The notes: generated from the letters alone by a model not told the origin. Positions 1 to 9,299 are shown, counted from the stretch's first letter. The stretch: 64,000 nt of DNA from Microtetraspora fusca (GCF_001570365.1 NZ_BBYK01000042.1:188202-252201), one strand, 5' to 3'. Made by a program: numbers and translations.

Positions 1-786
1 CTTGTGCGGGTCCACCACCACCGAGTCGCACTGGGTGATCGCCCGCCAGGGGGCCTCGGGCAGGCCCTCCGGCCCGTCCGCGCCGGCCAGCAGGGTGAAG
101 AAGCCGCCGTAGGCGGCGTCCACGTGGATCCGTACGCCGTGGCGCTCGCGCAGGGCGAGCGCCTCGTGGACGGGATCGACCGCTCCGAGCCCCGTCGTGC
201 CGGTGGTGAGCACGACGGTGCCGACCCGCCCCTCGCGCAGCAGCTCCTCCAGGGCGTCGAGGTCCATCGCGCCCCGCGCGTCCACCGGGACCAGGTGCCC
301 CTCGATGCCGAGGACGCCGCACATGCGGCTGTGCGTGTAGTGGGCCTCGGCGCTGTAGGCGACGCCCCGGCCGGGGTGCAGCTCCCTGGCCACGAAGAGC
401 GCCTCCAGGTTGGCGATGGTGCCGCTGGTGGTGAGGTGCCCCAGATGGGTGTCGAACCCGAACATCGTCGCCAACTGGGCGACCACCTCGCGCTCCATCG
501 CGGCGGTGGCCGGGCCGCCGTCCAGCGCGTGGTTGTTGGGATTGATCAGCATGGCGGACAGGTAACCCACGACCGCGGCCGGGTGCGGCGGCTTGAGCAT
601 CTGCCCCGCGTACCGCGGATGGAAGAACGGATAGTTGTCCCGCAGCCGCTCGCTGAACAGCGTGAACGCCGCGCTGAAACGCTCGTCGTCGACCAGCAGC
701 GAGGGGTGTGGCGTGACCTGTCCGAAGGCGCGGGACCAGGCCTCGTTGGCGGTCACGGCCTGGTCGAGCCAGTGTCGCAGGTCCAT
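1..786 (-). CDS. Group II PLP-dependent decarboxylase (aromatic amino acid decarboxylase-like), partial
   Basis: Pyridoxal-phosphate decarboxylase of the aromatic L-amino acid decarboxylase family, expected to decarboxylate an amino acid to an amine in the cytosol. The first 262 residues are in the window and the C-terminal part lies beyond the left edge. Seen: [17 protein letters not shown] near residue 85, [14 protein letters not shown] (the PLP-phosphate-binding stretch), HVDAAYGG, and VVVDPHK, whose Lys262, the last codon in the window, is the expected Schiff-base lysine. The start is the ATG at 786. The substrate cannot be told from this fragment. It is divergent from the ECF sigma operon, with 228 bp between them. 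Confidence 0.9.
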   Translation of the reverse strand, partial: MDLRHWLDQAVTANEAWSRAFGQVTPHPSLLVDDERFSAAFTLFSERLRDNYPFFHPRYAGQMLKPPHPAAVVGYLSAMLINPNNHALDGGPATAAMEREVVAQLATMFGFDTHLGHLTTSGTIANLEALFVARELHPGRGVAYSAEAHYTHSRMCGVLGIEGHLVPVDARGAMDLDALEELLREGRVGTVVLTTGTTGLGAVDPVHEALALRERHGVRIHVDAAYGGFFTLLAGADGPEGLPEAPWRAITQCDSVVVDPHK

Positions 787-1014
787 GGAGCACTCCTGAC
801 GGGGTCGGGTCCGGCCATGCCGCCGGGCGGTGTGGCGCACGAGCCCCGGCGAGCGGGCCTCGGGTTCCCGTCGCGCCGCCCCGGAGGCTTCATTTGGCAA
901 CAAACAAAATAGGCGTCGTGGCCGTCGGCACGCCAGAGCGGAAGCCCTGTAACGGTCGGTATGGGTTCGTCCAAGCATGGTCGTATTCGGACGGACGACC
1001 AAGGAGAGACACCG

Positions 1015-1587
1015 GTGCGCCTGAAACAAAAGGGATTGGCGGACATCGCCGATGATCCCGAGGCGTTCGAAGCCTTCTACCGGCGCCATTTCGAAGCCGT
1101 GACCCGGTTCCTCGCGAGGCGGGTGGGGGACCCGCACGCGGTGGCCGACCTCACGGCCGAAGTGTTCCTCGCGGTGTTCGACTCCGCGCATACCTACCGC
1201 CCCGGAAAGGGCAGCGAGATCGCCTGGCTCTACGGCGTGACGCGCAACACCCTCCTGGCCGAGCGGCGCCGCTCGGCCAGGGAACTGCGCGCGAACAGCC
1301 GGATCGCGGGGCGGCGGCTGCTCGACGGCGACGACATCGCGCGCCTGGAGGAGCGGATCGACGCGGAGTCCCCGGCCCGGCGGGCCATGGACGCCATGGC
1401 CGGGCTGCCGGAGAACGAGCGGGCCCTCATGGAGCTGGTGGCCGTGGACGGCCTCAGCCCGGCGGAGGCGGCGGCCGCCCTCGGCATCCGCCAGGGGACG
1501 GCCCGCGTCCGGCTCCACCGCGCGCGCCGCGCGCTCCAGAAGATCCCCGGCGTCCTGCCGCCACTCATCATGGAAGGACAGCGATGA
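1015..1587 (+). CDS. ECF-type RNA polymerase sigma factor
   Basis: Sigma-70 family ECF factor of 190 aa, which redirects RNA polymerase to a small regulon. Region 2 is seen as [17 protein letters not shown]...[12 protein letters not shown] and [11 protein letters not shown]. Region 4 is seen as [28 protein letters not shown] followed by [14 protein letters not shown], a helix-turn-helix for the -35 element. I chose the GTG at 1015 because GGAGAG lies 8 nt upstream; an in-frame ATG at 961 lacks such a site. The stop overlaps the next ATG (ATGA), so the downstream membrane protein is translationally coupled and is the likely signal-sensing partner. TGTAAC at 948-953 and CGTCC at 968-972 could be an autoregulated ECF promoter, but the 14-bp spacing is slightly short. 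Confidence 0.92.
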   Translation: MRLKQKGLADIADDPEAFEAFYRRHFEAVTRFLARRVGDPHAVADLTAEVFLAVFDSAHTYRPGKGSEIAWLYGVTRNTLLAERRRSARELRANSRIAGRRLLDGDDIARLEERIDAESPARRAMDAMAGLPENERALMELVAVDGLSPAEAAAALGIRQGTARVRLHRARRALQKIPGVLPPLIMEGQR

Positions 1588-2267
1588 ACGAAACCTTCGA
1601 AGACCGCCTGCTCGCCGAGCTCAAGACCGAGATTGCCGCCCGGCGGCAGGCGCGGCCCGCTCCCGCCGGGCGCCGGACGACCGGTCGCCGGTTCTTCGCC
1701 GCCGCCGGAGTCCTCGGGGTCGCCGCGGCCACGGCGGTCGCCGTGCCGGTGGTGATCGGCTCCGGCACCCCCGCGTACGCGCTGACGAAGAACCCCGACG
1801 GCTCGATCAACCTCAAGATCCACGAACTTCGGGACCCGGACCAGGTCGAGAAGGATCTGGCCGACATGGGCATCACGGCCGACATCACCTATCTGCCCCT
1901 GGGCAAGTGGTGCGGCAACCTCCGGGTCACGCCTGTGAAGGGTGACAATTTCTCGTTGACACCGGAGGAGATCACGAGCAAGGACCCGGCCGTGAAGGCG
2001 AGGATGCGAGAGAGGTTGGAGAGCTCGCCCTCCTACAAGGCCGTCGAGATGCGGAACGGCATCACGATCCATCCCGAGTACATCAAGCCGGGCCAGATCG
2101 TGATGATCCAGGTGGCGGAGAATCCGGTGGAACCCACGGTGGACAACCCCGGTGTCAACTGGCAGGTCGCCGGCATGTTGTCGGCCGGGCCGGTCAAGCC
2201 GTGCCAGGTGATCGACGAGCCCGGCGCGTTCGAGATCGGCGACGCCACCCCTCCGCCCGGTAGCTGA
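1584..2267 (+). CDS. Membrane-anchored partner of the ECF sigma factor, unknown family
   Basis: 227 aa. A basic cytoplasmic N-terminus (about residues 1-35, rich in Arg) is followed by one hydrophobic segment (about 36-60) and an extracytoplasmic domain that begins near [18 protein letters not shown] and contains Cys residues in KWCGNL and KPCQVI that could form a disulfide. The ATGA overlap with the sigma gene and the topology suggest an anti-sigma-like or signal-receiving protein. There is no recognisable zinc anti-sigma HXXXCXXC motif. It resembles proteins annotated as CU044_5270-like in actinobacteria, from memory only. The function as a sigma regulator is inference from gene order. Confidence 0.8.
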   Translation: MNETFEDRLLAELKTEIAARRQARPAPAGRRTTGRRFFAAAGVLGVAAATAVAVPVVIGSGTPAYALTKNPDGSINLKIHELRDPDQVEKDLADMGITADITYLPLGKWCGNLRVTPVKGDNFSLTPEEITSKDPAVKARMRERLESSPSYKAVEMRNGITIHPEYIKPGQIVMIQVAENPVEPTVDNPGVNWQVAGMLSAGPVKPCQVIDEPGAFEIGDATPPPGS

Positions 2268-2436
2268 CCGCTCCCGGCTCACCCGTTGGTGCGATCTCCT
2301 GGGTGGCGCCCGATCGGGGACCGACGACGGCGTGGAAAGGCCGAAGACGCGATGCCGCCCCCTCTCGGGTGAGCCCTGTGCGACACGGGGTGGGTGGGCC
2401 GCATGGCGACTGACGGCCGGGTGGCAGACTTCCGCC

Positions 2437-3651
2437 ATGGGTGTCCCACAGGTGTCGTACGACGACGTCGTCGCCGCACGCAAGGTTCTCGACGGGGTGA
2501 TCGTGCAGACCCCGGTCGTGCAGTCGCGGGTGCTGTCCGAGATGCTCGGCGGCCCGGTCCGTCTCAAGTGCGAGAACCTCCAGCGCGCCGGGTCCTTCAA
2601 GGTGCGCGGCGCGTACGTCAGGATCGCGCGGCTCACCGACGAGGAGCGGGCCAGGGGCGTGGTCGCCGCCAGCGCGGGCAACCACGCCCAGGGGGTCGCG
2701 TTCGCCTCCGGGCTGCTGGGGGCGAAGTCGGTGGTCTACATGCCCGAGGGCGCCCCGCTGCCCAAGGTCGAGGCCACCCGGGCGTACGGCGCGGACGTGG
2801 TCTTCGCGGGGCAGACGGTGGACGTGGCGCTCCAGGCCGCCAAGGACGACGCGGAGCGGTCGGGGGCGGTGTTCATCCATCCCTTCGACCACCCCGACGT
2901 GGTGGCCGGGCAGGGCACGATCGGCCTGGAGATCCTTGAGCAGTACCCCGAGGTCGGCACGATCGTGCTGCCGATCGGCGGCGGCGGCCTCGCGGCGGGC
3001 GTGGCGCTCGCGGTGAAGTCGCTCCGACCGGGCATCAGGATCGTCGGCGTCCAGGCGGAGCGGGCGGCGGCCTACCCCGAGTCGCTCGCCGCCGGCCATC
3101 CGGTGATGGTGGAGCCCATGTCCACGATGGCCGACGGCATCGCGGTCGGCCGCCCGGGGGAGCTGCCGTTCGAGCTGATCCACTACCTGGTGGACAGCGT
3201 CGTGACGGTCTCGGAGGAGACGCTGTCCCGGGCGCTGCTGCTCTGCCTCGAACGCTCGAAGCTGGTCGTGGAGCCCGCGGGGGTCGCCGGGGTGGCCGCC
3301 CTGCTCGACCATCCGCACGCGTTCGAGCCGCCGGTGGTGGCGGTGCTGTCGGGCGGCAACATCGACCCGCTGCTGCTGGCCAAGGTCCTACGGCACGGCC
3401 TCGCGGCGGCGGGCCGCTATCTCGCGTTCCGGATCCGGCTGACCGACCGGCCCGGCGCCCTGGCGGCGTTGCTGGCCAGGCTCGCCGACCTCGGCGCGAA
3501 CGTGCTCGACGTGGTGCACGAGCGGGTCGCGCCGCGCCTGCACATGGACGAGGCCGAGGTCCTGCTCCAGTTGGAGACCCGGGGGCCCGCGCACTGCGAC
3601 GAGGTCCTCGGGGCGCTGCGCCGCGACGGCTACAAGCTCATCTTCGGCTAG
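2437..3651 (+). CDS. ilvA: Threonine ammonia-lyase (threonine dehydratase)
   Basis: PLP enzyme of 404 aa that deaminates L-threonine to 2-oxobutanoate, the first step of isoleucine synthesis, in the cytosol. Seen: GSFKVRGAY with the PLP lysine, SAGNHAQGVA, the phosphate-binding glycine loop IGGGGLAAG, and a C-terminal ACT-like domain from about residue 325 (AFRIRLTDRPGALAALLARLADLGANV). The single ACT domain and the length match the shorter biosynthetic/catabolic form rather than the 500-residue two-domain IlvA. The ATG at 2437 begins the conserved protein; an in-frame extension to 2332 adds only unrelated residues. CAGACT six bases before the ATG could be a leaderless -10. Confidence 0.93.
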   Translation: MGVPQVSYDDVVAARKVLDGVIVQTPVVQSRVLSEMLGGPVRLKCENLQRAGSFKVRGAYVRIARLTDEERARGVVAASAGNHAQGVAFASGLLGAKSVVYMPEGAPLPKVEATRAYGADVVFAGQTVDVALQAAKDDAERSGAVFIHPFDHPDVVAGQGTIGLEILEQYPEVGTIVLPIGGGGLAAGVALAVKSLRPGIRIVGVQAERAAAYPESLAAGHPVMVEPMSTMADGIAVGRPGELPFELIHYLVDSVVTVSEETLSRALLLCLERSKLVVEPAGVAGVAALLDHPHAFEPPVVAVLSGGNIDPLLLAKVLRHGLAAAGRYLAFRIRLTDRPGALAALLARLADLGANVLDVVHERVAPRLHMDEAEVLLQLETRGPAHCDEVLGALRRDGYKLIFG

Positions 3652-3677
3652 TGCGCTGTCCGCGGACGTTCACCGGG
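3651..3677. repeat. Dispersed intergenic repeat, copy 1
   Basis: 27 bp matching 23045-23071 at 25 positions. It contains the palindrome gtccgcggac and begins at the last base of the threonine ammonia-lyase stop. Confidence 0.6.
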
Positions 3678-3767
3678 ATCGAGGGAGCGGAGCGGGCTTC
3701 GCGAGGACCGCGGGCTCCTTCCGGCAGACACCCACTGGCGGACCGGGCGTTCGCGGACACGAAGACC

Positions 3768-3791
3768 CCCGGGCGCGCGGTGGCGCCCGGG
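3768..3791 (-). terminator. GC-rich hairpin after the siderophore importer
   Basis: Perfect 9-bp stem (cccgggcgc with gcgcccggg) and a 6-nt loop, 14 bp beyond the stop of the solute-binding protein gene. There is no T-run on either side, as is common for actinobacterial terminators. Confidence 0.6.
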
Positions 3792-3804
3792 AGGTCCCCG
3801 TCGA

Positions 3805-4773
3805 TCAGCCCTTGTTCGTGACCATCTTGGCGGTGAAGTCCTTCAGGAACTCCAGGGCGGCGAGGCCGCCGGAGCTGTTGTTCCACAGGTCGTTGCGCAC
3901 GGTCAGGACGCGGTCGTTCTTGACGGCGTCCAGCGACCGCCAGGTGGGCGAGGACTTGGCCTGCCCGAGCGCGGTGTCGGCCTCGGGGTTCAGCGCGCTG
4001 ATGAAGACGTGGTCCACGTCGATCTCGTCCAGGCGTTCCATGCTCAGGGTCGCGCCGTGGCCGCCCTTCTCCACGTCCACGATCTTCGGAAACCCGTAGC
4101 CCAGCTCACCGAGGAGCTGCGCGGACTGCAGGCCGCGGTACATCGGGGTCGGGCCGTCGGTGCCCCACCGGATGAGCACCACCTTGCGCCCGGAGACGTC
4201 GCCGAGCGACGACTTGACCGTGGCCAGCTCGGCCTCCACGTCGGAGACGAGCTTGGTCGCCACCTCGGGCCGGCCGAACGCCGTGCCGGCCTCGGTGACG
4301 ACGTCGCGCCAGGCCCGGAACTGCGCGGCGGGATCGCCGATCACGACGGTCGGGGCGATGCGGCTCAGCTCCTTGTACGCCGCCTCGTCCACGCCGGTCG
4401 CGCTGCCCACGATCATGTCGGGGCCGGTCTTCGCCAGGGCCTCGTAGTTGATCTCCCGTACGTTGCCGACGACGGGCACGTCCTTCACCTTGTCGGCGAG
4501 GTAGGGGTTGGGCGTGTCCAGGCCGCGCGTCGTCGTGACGCCGACGGGCGTGATGCCCGCCGCGATCGCGAAGTCGAGCGCCTCGTCGCCGAGTACGGCC
4601 ACGCGCGTGGGCTCGGCCGGGACCTGGCTGGTGCCGTACGCGTGGGCGGCCTGGCGGGTGTCTCCCGCGCCGGCGGCTCCGGACGTCTCGCCGCCGCACG
4701 CGCTGAGCGAGAGCGTCACCAGCGCGCCCGCCGCGAGCGCCGTCCGCATCCTCGCGGCCTTCCACACTTTCAT
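3805..4773 (-). CDS. Iron-siderophore ABC transporter solute-binding lipoprotein
   Basis: 322-aa periplasmic-type binding protein of the FepB/FecB class that captures a ferric siderophore outside the membrane and hands it to the FecCD permeases. Seen: signal peptide with lipobox L-S-A-C (lipidated Cys26), then a TroA/Fec-type fold with VAVLGDEALDFAIAAGITPVGV and ALAKTGPDMIVG. It is the last gene of a four-gene operon. The ATG at 4773 is chosen; a GTG directly before it (4776) is equally in frame and GAGGAG lies about 12 nt upstream. The specific siderophore cannot be told. Iron control is inferred from the iron box at the head of the operon. Confidence 0.93.
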   Translation of the reverse strand: MKVWKAARMRTALAAGALVTLSLSACGGETSGAAGAGDTRQAAHAYGTSQVPAEPTRVAVLGDEALDFAIAAGITPVGVTTTRGLDTPNPYLADKVKDVPVVGNVREINYEALAKTGPDMIVGSATGVDEAAYKELSRIAPTVVIGDPAAQFRAWRDVVTEAGTAFGRPEVATKLVSDVEAELATVKSSLGDVSGRKVVLIRWGTDGPTPMYRGLQSAQLLGELGYGFPKIVDVEKGGHGATLSMERLDEIDVDHVFISALNPEADTALGQAKSSPTWRSLDAVKNDRVLTVRNDLWNNSSGGLAALEFLKDFTAKMVTNKG

Positions 4774-4817
4774 CACGTCGTCTTTCTCCTCAGCTCGTCG
4801 ATTTTCGGTAAGGGGCA

Positions 4818-5636
4818 TCAAGAGGCGGCCGGGGCGGCACGGCGTACGGTCAGCGGCACGGAGGCGGGGATGACCAGCGGCGCGCCCGAGTGCGGGTCGG
4901 CCACCACGTGCGCCTCGACGTCGAAGACGGCGCGCAGCGTCTCGGGGGTGATCACCTCGTCGGGCGTCCCGTCGGCGGCGATCCGGCCCCGTTCCATGGC
5001 GATCACCCGGTCGGCGTACCGCGCGGCCTGGTTGAGGTCGTGCAGGACGAACACGATCGTCCGCCCGGCCGAGACGTTGAGCTCGACGAGGAGGTCGAGC
5101 ACCTCGGCCTGGTGGCCGATGTCGAGGTACGTCGTCGGCTCGTCGAGCAGCACCGTGTCGGTCCGCTGCGCGAGGGCCATCGCGATCCACGCCTTCTGCC
5201 GCTGACCGCCGGACAGCTCGTCGACCGGCCGCCCGGCGAACGCCGTCATGTTGGTACGCTCCAGAGCCTCGCGGACGGCGGCCTCGTCGGTCTCCGACCA
5301 CTGCCTGAGCCACCTCTGGTGCGGGTAGCGGCCCCGCGCGACCAGGTCGGCGACGGTGAGCCCCTCGGGCGCCGACGGTCCCTGCGGCAGCACGCTGAGC
5401 CGCCGGGCGATCTCCCGGGTCGAGAGCGTCGCGGTGTCCCGGCCGTCCAGGACGACGGTGCCCTCGCTGGGCAGCAGCCGGGACAGCGCCCGGAGCAGGG
5501 TCGACTTGCCGCAGCCGTTGGCACCGATGATCGCGGTGATCCGGCCCCGCATCAGGGCGAGGTCCAGCCCGTCGATCACCTCGTGGCCCCGGTAGCCCAC
5601 CACCAGGCCGCGCGCGCCGAGCGCTTCGTCATCCAT
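4818..5636 (-). CDS. Iron-siderophore ABC transporter ATP-binding protein (FepC/FecE-like)
   Basis: 272-aa ATPase that drives ferric-siderophore import. Seen: Walker A GANGCGKST (residues 38-46), Q-loop LPQG, signature LSGGQRQ (141-147), Walker B VLLDEP (162-167) and switch histidine in FVLHDLNQA. The sequence around RGRYPHQ and DEPTTYLDIGHQ is typical of the Fep/Fhu ATPases. Its start overlaps the preceding permease stop by 8 bp, so the two are coupled. Confidence 0.96.
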   Translation of the reverse strand: MDDEALGARGLVVGYRGHEVIDGLDLALMRGRITAIIGANGCGKSTLLRALSRLLPSEGTVVLDGRDTATLSTREIARRLSVLPQGPSAPEGLTVADLVARGRYPHQRWLRQWSETDEAAVREALERTNMTAFAGRPVDELSGGQRQKAWIAMALAQRTDTVLLDEPTTYLDIGHQAEVLDLLVELNVSAGRTIVFVLHDLNQAARYADRVIAMERGRIAADGTPDEVITPETLRAVFDVEAHVVADPHSGAPLVIPASVPLTVRRAAPAAS

Positions 5637-6720
5637 TGGTACTCCTAGAGCCGCGCTTCATCAGCAGGTAGACGAGCCAGGGGCCGCCGGCCAGGGCGGT
5701 GACGATCCCGACGGGGATCTCGGCGTCCCCGGCGAGCTGCCGCCCGGCGAAGTCGGCGGCCACCGCGAGCAGCGCGCCGAAGATCGCGGACGTGACCAGG
5801 CCGCCGTCGGGCCTGCCGATCAGCCGCCGGGCGATCTGGGGTGCGACGAGCGCGATGAACGCGACCGGCCCGGCGACCGCGACCGATGCGGCGGCGGCCA
5901 GCACGCCGGCCCCGATGAGCAGGAGCCGGGAACGCTCCAGGGGCAGTCCGAGGGCGCGGGCGACGCCGTCGCCGAGTGAGAGCGTGCGCAGCCGGGCGGC
6001 GAGCCCGGTCGCGAGCGGCAGCGTCACGGCGAGTCCGGTCGCGAGCACCGCGACCTGCTCCCAGCCGAGGCCGTTGAAGCCGCCCAGGGTCCAGTTGTGC
6101 GCCCGCTCGGCGGTGTGCACCTCGGCGAGCATGAGGACGTACGACGTGCCGCCGGTGACGCACGCGTTGACCCCGATGCCGACCAGGATCAGCCGCATCC
6201 CGTTGATTCCCCGCCGGTACGCCAGGAGGTAGACGGCGGCGGTGGCCACGGCGGCCCCGGCGAACGCGCCCCCGGTCAGCGCCGCCGTACCGGTGAGGCC
6301 GAGGGTCATCAGGACGACCGTGACGAGCGCGGCGCCGGTCTCGACGCCGAGGACGTCGGGGCTGGCCAGCACGTTCCTGGCGAGCGTCTGGAAGACGGCG
6401 CCGGAGAGCCCGAGCAGCGCGCCCGCCAGCGCGCCGCCGACCGCGCGGGGCAGGCGGAACCGCTGCACGATGTACGACTGGCCGCCCGAGCCGCCGAAGA
6501 TCGCGTCCACGACCTGGTCGAACCGCAGCGGATAGTCGCCGAAGCAGATCGACGCGACGGCCAGCGCCAGCAGGACGGCCAGCGCGGCGGAGGCGACGAG
6601 CAGGGCGCGCGGGGCCAGCCGGGCGGAGAACCCGGGCCCGCGTACGGCACGGCCCAAGGCCCGGTTAAGAGCGCGGTCGGGGGCCGGGTCCGCCGCGCCG
6701 CTGTGGAGGGACGCGGTCAC
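5629..6720 (-). CDS. Iron-siderophore ABC transporter permease (FecCD family), second copy
   Basis: 363-aa inner-membrane permease with about nine to ten hydrophobic segments after a basic N-terminal tail of about 35 residues. FecCD family hallmarks seen: RFRLPRAVGGALAGALLGLSGAVFQTLARNVLASPDVLGVETGAAL, GPVAFIALVAPQIARRL and EIPVGIVTALAGGPWLVYLL. It starts with GTG in a 4-bp GTGA overlap with the upstream permease, so the two subunits of the heterodimeric channel are made in equal amounts. Confidence 0.95.
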   Translation of the reverse strand: MTASLHSGAADPAPDRALNRALGRAVRGPGFSARLAPRALLVASAALAVLLALAVASICFGDYPLRFDQVVDAIFGGSGGQSYIVQRFRLPRAVGGALAGALLGLSGAVFQTLARNVLASPDVLGVETGAALVTVVLMTLGLTGTAALTGGAFAGAAVATAAVYLLAYRRGINGMRLILVGIGVNACVTGGTSYVLMLAEVHTAERAHNWTLGGFNGLGWEQVAVLATGLAVTLPLATGLAARLRTLSLGDGVARALGLPLERSRLLLIGAGVLAAAASVAVAGPVAFIALVAPQIARRLIGRPDGGLVTSAIFGALLAVAADFAGRQLAGDAEIPVGIVTALAGGPWLVYLLMKRGSRSTNG

Positions 6721-7721
6721 AGCTCGCGCACCGCCCTTCTGCGTACGAACCAGATGAACACCGGAGCGCCCACCGCGGCGGTGATGGCTCCCACCTGGAC
6801 CTCCGAGGGGATCGCGACGACCCGGCCCACGATGTCCGCCCCGAGCAGCACCAGCGGCCCGAGCAGCGCGGAGTACGGCAGGACCCGGCGGTGGTCGGGG
6901 CCGGCCAGCGCCCGCGCGACGTGCGGCACGGTCAGCCCGACGAACCCGATCGGCCCGACGGCGGCGACGGCCGTGCCGGAGAGCAGGACGACGGCGAGCG
7001 CGGCGGCGCCCCGGACCAGGCTCACCCGCTGTCCGAGGGAGCGGGCGACGTCGGCGCCCATGGACAGGGCGTTGAGGCCGCGGATGACGCCGAACGCGAG
7101 CAGCGCTCCACCCGCGAGGAACGGTGCCGCGGCGAGCAGCAGGTCCGCCTTCGCTCCGGCGAGCGAGCCGACGCTCCAGAAGCGGAACTCGTCGAAGGCC
7201 GTCGAGTCGGCGTAGAGCACCAGCGAGGTGGCCGAGCCGATGAAGGCGCTGATCGCGGCGCCGGCGAGGGCCAGCTTGACCGGCGTGGCGCCGTCCCGGC
7301 CGCGCGAGCCGACCAGCCAGACGGCGGCGCTGACGAGAGCGGCCCCGGCGAACGCGAACCCGACATAGGCCCGGAAGTCCAGCAGCCCGAAAACGTAGAT
7401 CGCCACGACGACGCCGAAGGCGGCGCCCGCGTGGACGCCGAGGATGCCCGGGTCGGCGATCGGGTTGCGCGTCAGGCCCTGCATGACCGCCCCGGACAGC
7501 CCGAGCGCGGCGCCGATGACGAGGCCGGCGACGGTCCGGGGGACCCGCAGCTCCCAGATGACGTTGTCGTAGAAGCCGCCTCCCGGCGAGAACAGCGCGC
7601 TCAGCACGCTGCCCGGCGGGATGAACCGGCTGCCCACACCGATCGACAGCATCGCCACGACGCCGACGGCGATCGCGAGGGCCACGAGCCCCGACACCGC
7701 AGCAGACCCTCGGGAGGGCAT
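6717..7721 (-). CDS. Iron-siderophore ABC transporter permease (FecCD family), first copy
   Basis: Permease of 334 aa, FecCD family: ELRVPRTVAGLVIGAALGLSGAVMQGLTRNPIADPGILGV, GPIGFVGLTVPHVARAL and PSEVQVGAITAAVGAPVFIWFV. It partners with the downstream permease to form the membrane channel for the ferric siderophore. I chose the ATG at 7721 because GGGGTGA sits 7 nt before it. A TTG at 7748 is in frame but has no ribosome site. It is the first gene of the operon, about 40 bp behind the iron box. Confidence 0.94.
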   Translation of the reverse strand: MPSRGSAAVSGLVALAIAVGVVAMLSIGVGSRFIPPGSVLSALFSPGGGFYDNVIWELRVPRTVAGLVIGAALGLSGAVMQGLTRNPIADPGILGVHAGAAFGVVVAIYVFGLLDFRAYVGFAFAGAALVSAAVWLVGSRGRDGATPVKLALAGAAISAFIGSATSLVLYADSTAFDEFRFWSVGSLAGAKADLLLAAAPFLAGGALLAFGVIRGLNALSMGADVARSLGQRVSLVRGAAALAVVLLSGTAVAAVGPIGFVGLTVPHVARALAGPDHRRVLPYSALLGPLVLLGADIVGRVVAIPSEVQVGAITAAVGAPVFIWFVRRRAVREL

Positions 7722-7759
7722 CCCAAAATCACCCCATAGCCCGATCAAAGGACAGGAAC

Positions 7760-7778
7760 GAAGGTAAGGCTAACCTAA
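7760..7778 (-). promoter_or_regulatory. IdeR/DmdR-type iron box
   Basis: The 19-mer gaaggtaaggctaacctaa matches the DtxR/IdeR/DmdR consensus TTAGGTTAGGCTAACCTAA at 16 of 19 positions, with a perfect right half. It lies 39 bp before the first permease start, where an iron-bound repressor would block transcription. Family knowledge: DtxR-type repressors bind such boxes with Fe(II). Confidence 0.9.
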
Positions 7779-7832
7779 GTTCCTGCCGGATGATCCGAGC
7801 GGGGTCCCCCTATGTGTCCACGAGTGGTCCGG

Positions 7833-9299
7833 TCAGCCCAGAGTGGGGCGGGTCGGCTGGAAGAGCCACGCGTCGAACAGCGGCCCCAGCTCCTTGCCGG
7901 AGGTCTGCTCGGCCATGGCGATGAACTCGGCCGTCGTGGCGTTCCCGTACTTGTACGTCGCCGTCCACTTCCTGATCAACGTGAAGAACGCGGTGTCGCC
8001 GATCTTCTGGCGCAGGGCGTGCAGCGCCAGCGCACCCCGCGTGTAGACCGCGTCGTTGAACAGGTCCTCGGGCCGCGGCTTGGCCGGCGGATAGGTCCAC
8101 ATCGCGTTCGTCTTGTCGGCGTACGCGTTGCGGAACATCTGCTCGGGGGTCGCCCCGCCCGTGTGCTCGGACCACAGCCACTCGGCGTACGTGGCGAAGC
8201 CCTCGTTCAGCCACAGGTCCTGCCAGCGTTTGACGCTCACGCTGTCGCCGAACCACTGGTGCGCCAGTTCGTGCGCGATGATGCCGGAGTCGGGCGTGAA
8301 ACCGCCGTAGATGGGCTTGGTCTGGTTCTCCAGCGCGTATCCCGCGTTGAAGTCGTCGATCACTCCGCCGGTTGAGGAGAACGGGTATGGCCCGAAGACG
8401 GTCGCCCAGTAGTCGGTGATCTCGGCGCTCTTCGTGTACAGGGTGTCGAGCGCGTCGCGGTACTTCGGGTCGGTCGCCGCGTAGACGGGGATGCCGCCGG
8501 GGGAGGTGCCGGTGCGCACGTCGAACTTCCCGGTGGTCATGGTCGCGAGGTAGCTCGCCATGGGGTGCTTCTCGCGCCAGACGAACGTCGTCTTCCCGCC
8601 GCTCGTCTTGGGCGGCGCCGCCTGCTCGCCGTTGGCGATCGCGGTCACGCCTTCCGGAACGGTGATCTCGAAGTCGTACGTGGCCTTGTCGGAGGGGTGG
8701 TCGTTGGACGGGAACCACGTCTTGGCCCCGTTGGGCTCGGAGGTCACGAACGACCCGTCCGGCGTCGGGATGAACCCGTACGTGCCCAGGTTGGAGGAGT
8801 TGCGCACCGGGTCGGGCACCCCGGAGTAGTGAACCGTGACGGTGAAGGGCGCGTCCTTGGCGATCAGCTTCGGCGCGGTGACCACCAGTTCGTCGCCCTC
8901 CCGGGCGAAGCTGGCGTCCGAGCCGCTCACGGTCACCTGGCTCACCGTGAATCCGTGCAGGTCGAGGTCGAACCGCGACAGGTTCTGCACGGCCGTGGCC
9001 TGGATCTGGGCGCTCCCCGCGAGCAGCTTGGACGCCGGATCGTAGGACAGCTTCAGCGTGTAGTGCCCGACGTCGTACCCTCCGTTGCCGTCGAGCGGGA
9101 ACGCGGGGTCGCCGACGCCGGGAGCGCCGACCGTGTCGGAACGTTCCACGCGGGAGCCGGGCGAGGCCGCGGTCCCGCCGCCGGAGGCCCTGCCGTTGTC
9201 GGCGGGGGCGGTCACGGCTCCCTCGGAGGGCGCGCACCCGATCATCGAGATCAGGGCGAGCGTGGCGAACATCGTGGTCAGTCGGCGTGCGGCCATCAT
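7833..9299 (-). CDS. M1 family zinc metallopeptidase, secreted lipoprotein
   Basis: 488-aa aminopeptidase-type metalloprotease. Seen: signal peptide with a possible lipobox M-I-G-C (Cys22), a Ser/Gly/Thr-rich linker (about 23-60), an N-terminal beta domain, the exopeptidase motif region GYALENQ (in place of GAMEN), and the zinc site HELAHQWFG near residue 342 followed by NEGFATYAEW, which supplies the third ligand Glu. It lacks the long C-terminal helical domain of PepN and so belongs to the short secreted group. The substrate is unknown. The ATG at 9299 (or the next at 9296) is chosen although no strong ribosome site is visible. It is transcribed alone; the iron box points away from it. Confidence 0.92.
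   Translation of the reverse strand: MMAARRLTTMFATLALISMIGCAPSEGAVTAPADNGRASGGGTAASPGSRVERSDTVGAPGVGDPAFPLDGNGGYDVGHYTLKLSYDPASKLLAGSAQIQATAVQNLSRFDLDLHGFTVSQVTVSGSDASFAREGDELVVTAPKLIAKDAPFTVTVHYSGVPDPVRNSSNLGTYGFIPTPDGSFVTSEPNGAKTWFPSNDHPSDKATYDFEITVPEGVTAIANGEQAAPPKTSGGKTTFVWREKHPMASYLATMTTGKFDVRTGTSPGGIPVYAATDPKYRDALDTLYTKSAEITDYWATVFGPYPFSSTGGVIDDFNAGYALENQTKPIYGGFTPDSGIIAHELAHQWFGDSVSVKRWQDLWLNEGFATYAEWLWSEHTGGATPEQMFRNAYADKTNAMWTYPPAKPRPEDLFNDAVYTRGALALHALRQKIGDTAFFTLIRKWTATYKYGNATTAEFIAMAEQTSGKELGPLFDAWLFQPTRPTLG

Noticed and set aside
961-1014. ATG at 961 as the sigma factor start
   Set aside because: No ribosome site before it; the GTG at 1015 has a good one and the conserved protein begins there.
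2194-3318. Antisense frame across threonine ammonia-lyase
   Set aside because: Shadow frame; the plus strand has catalytic motifs over the same bases.
7722-7748. TTG start at 7748 for the first permease
   Set aside because: No ribosome site; the ATG at 7721 has GGGGTGA at ideal spacing.
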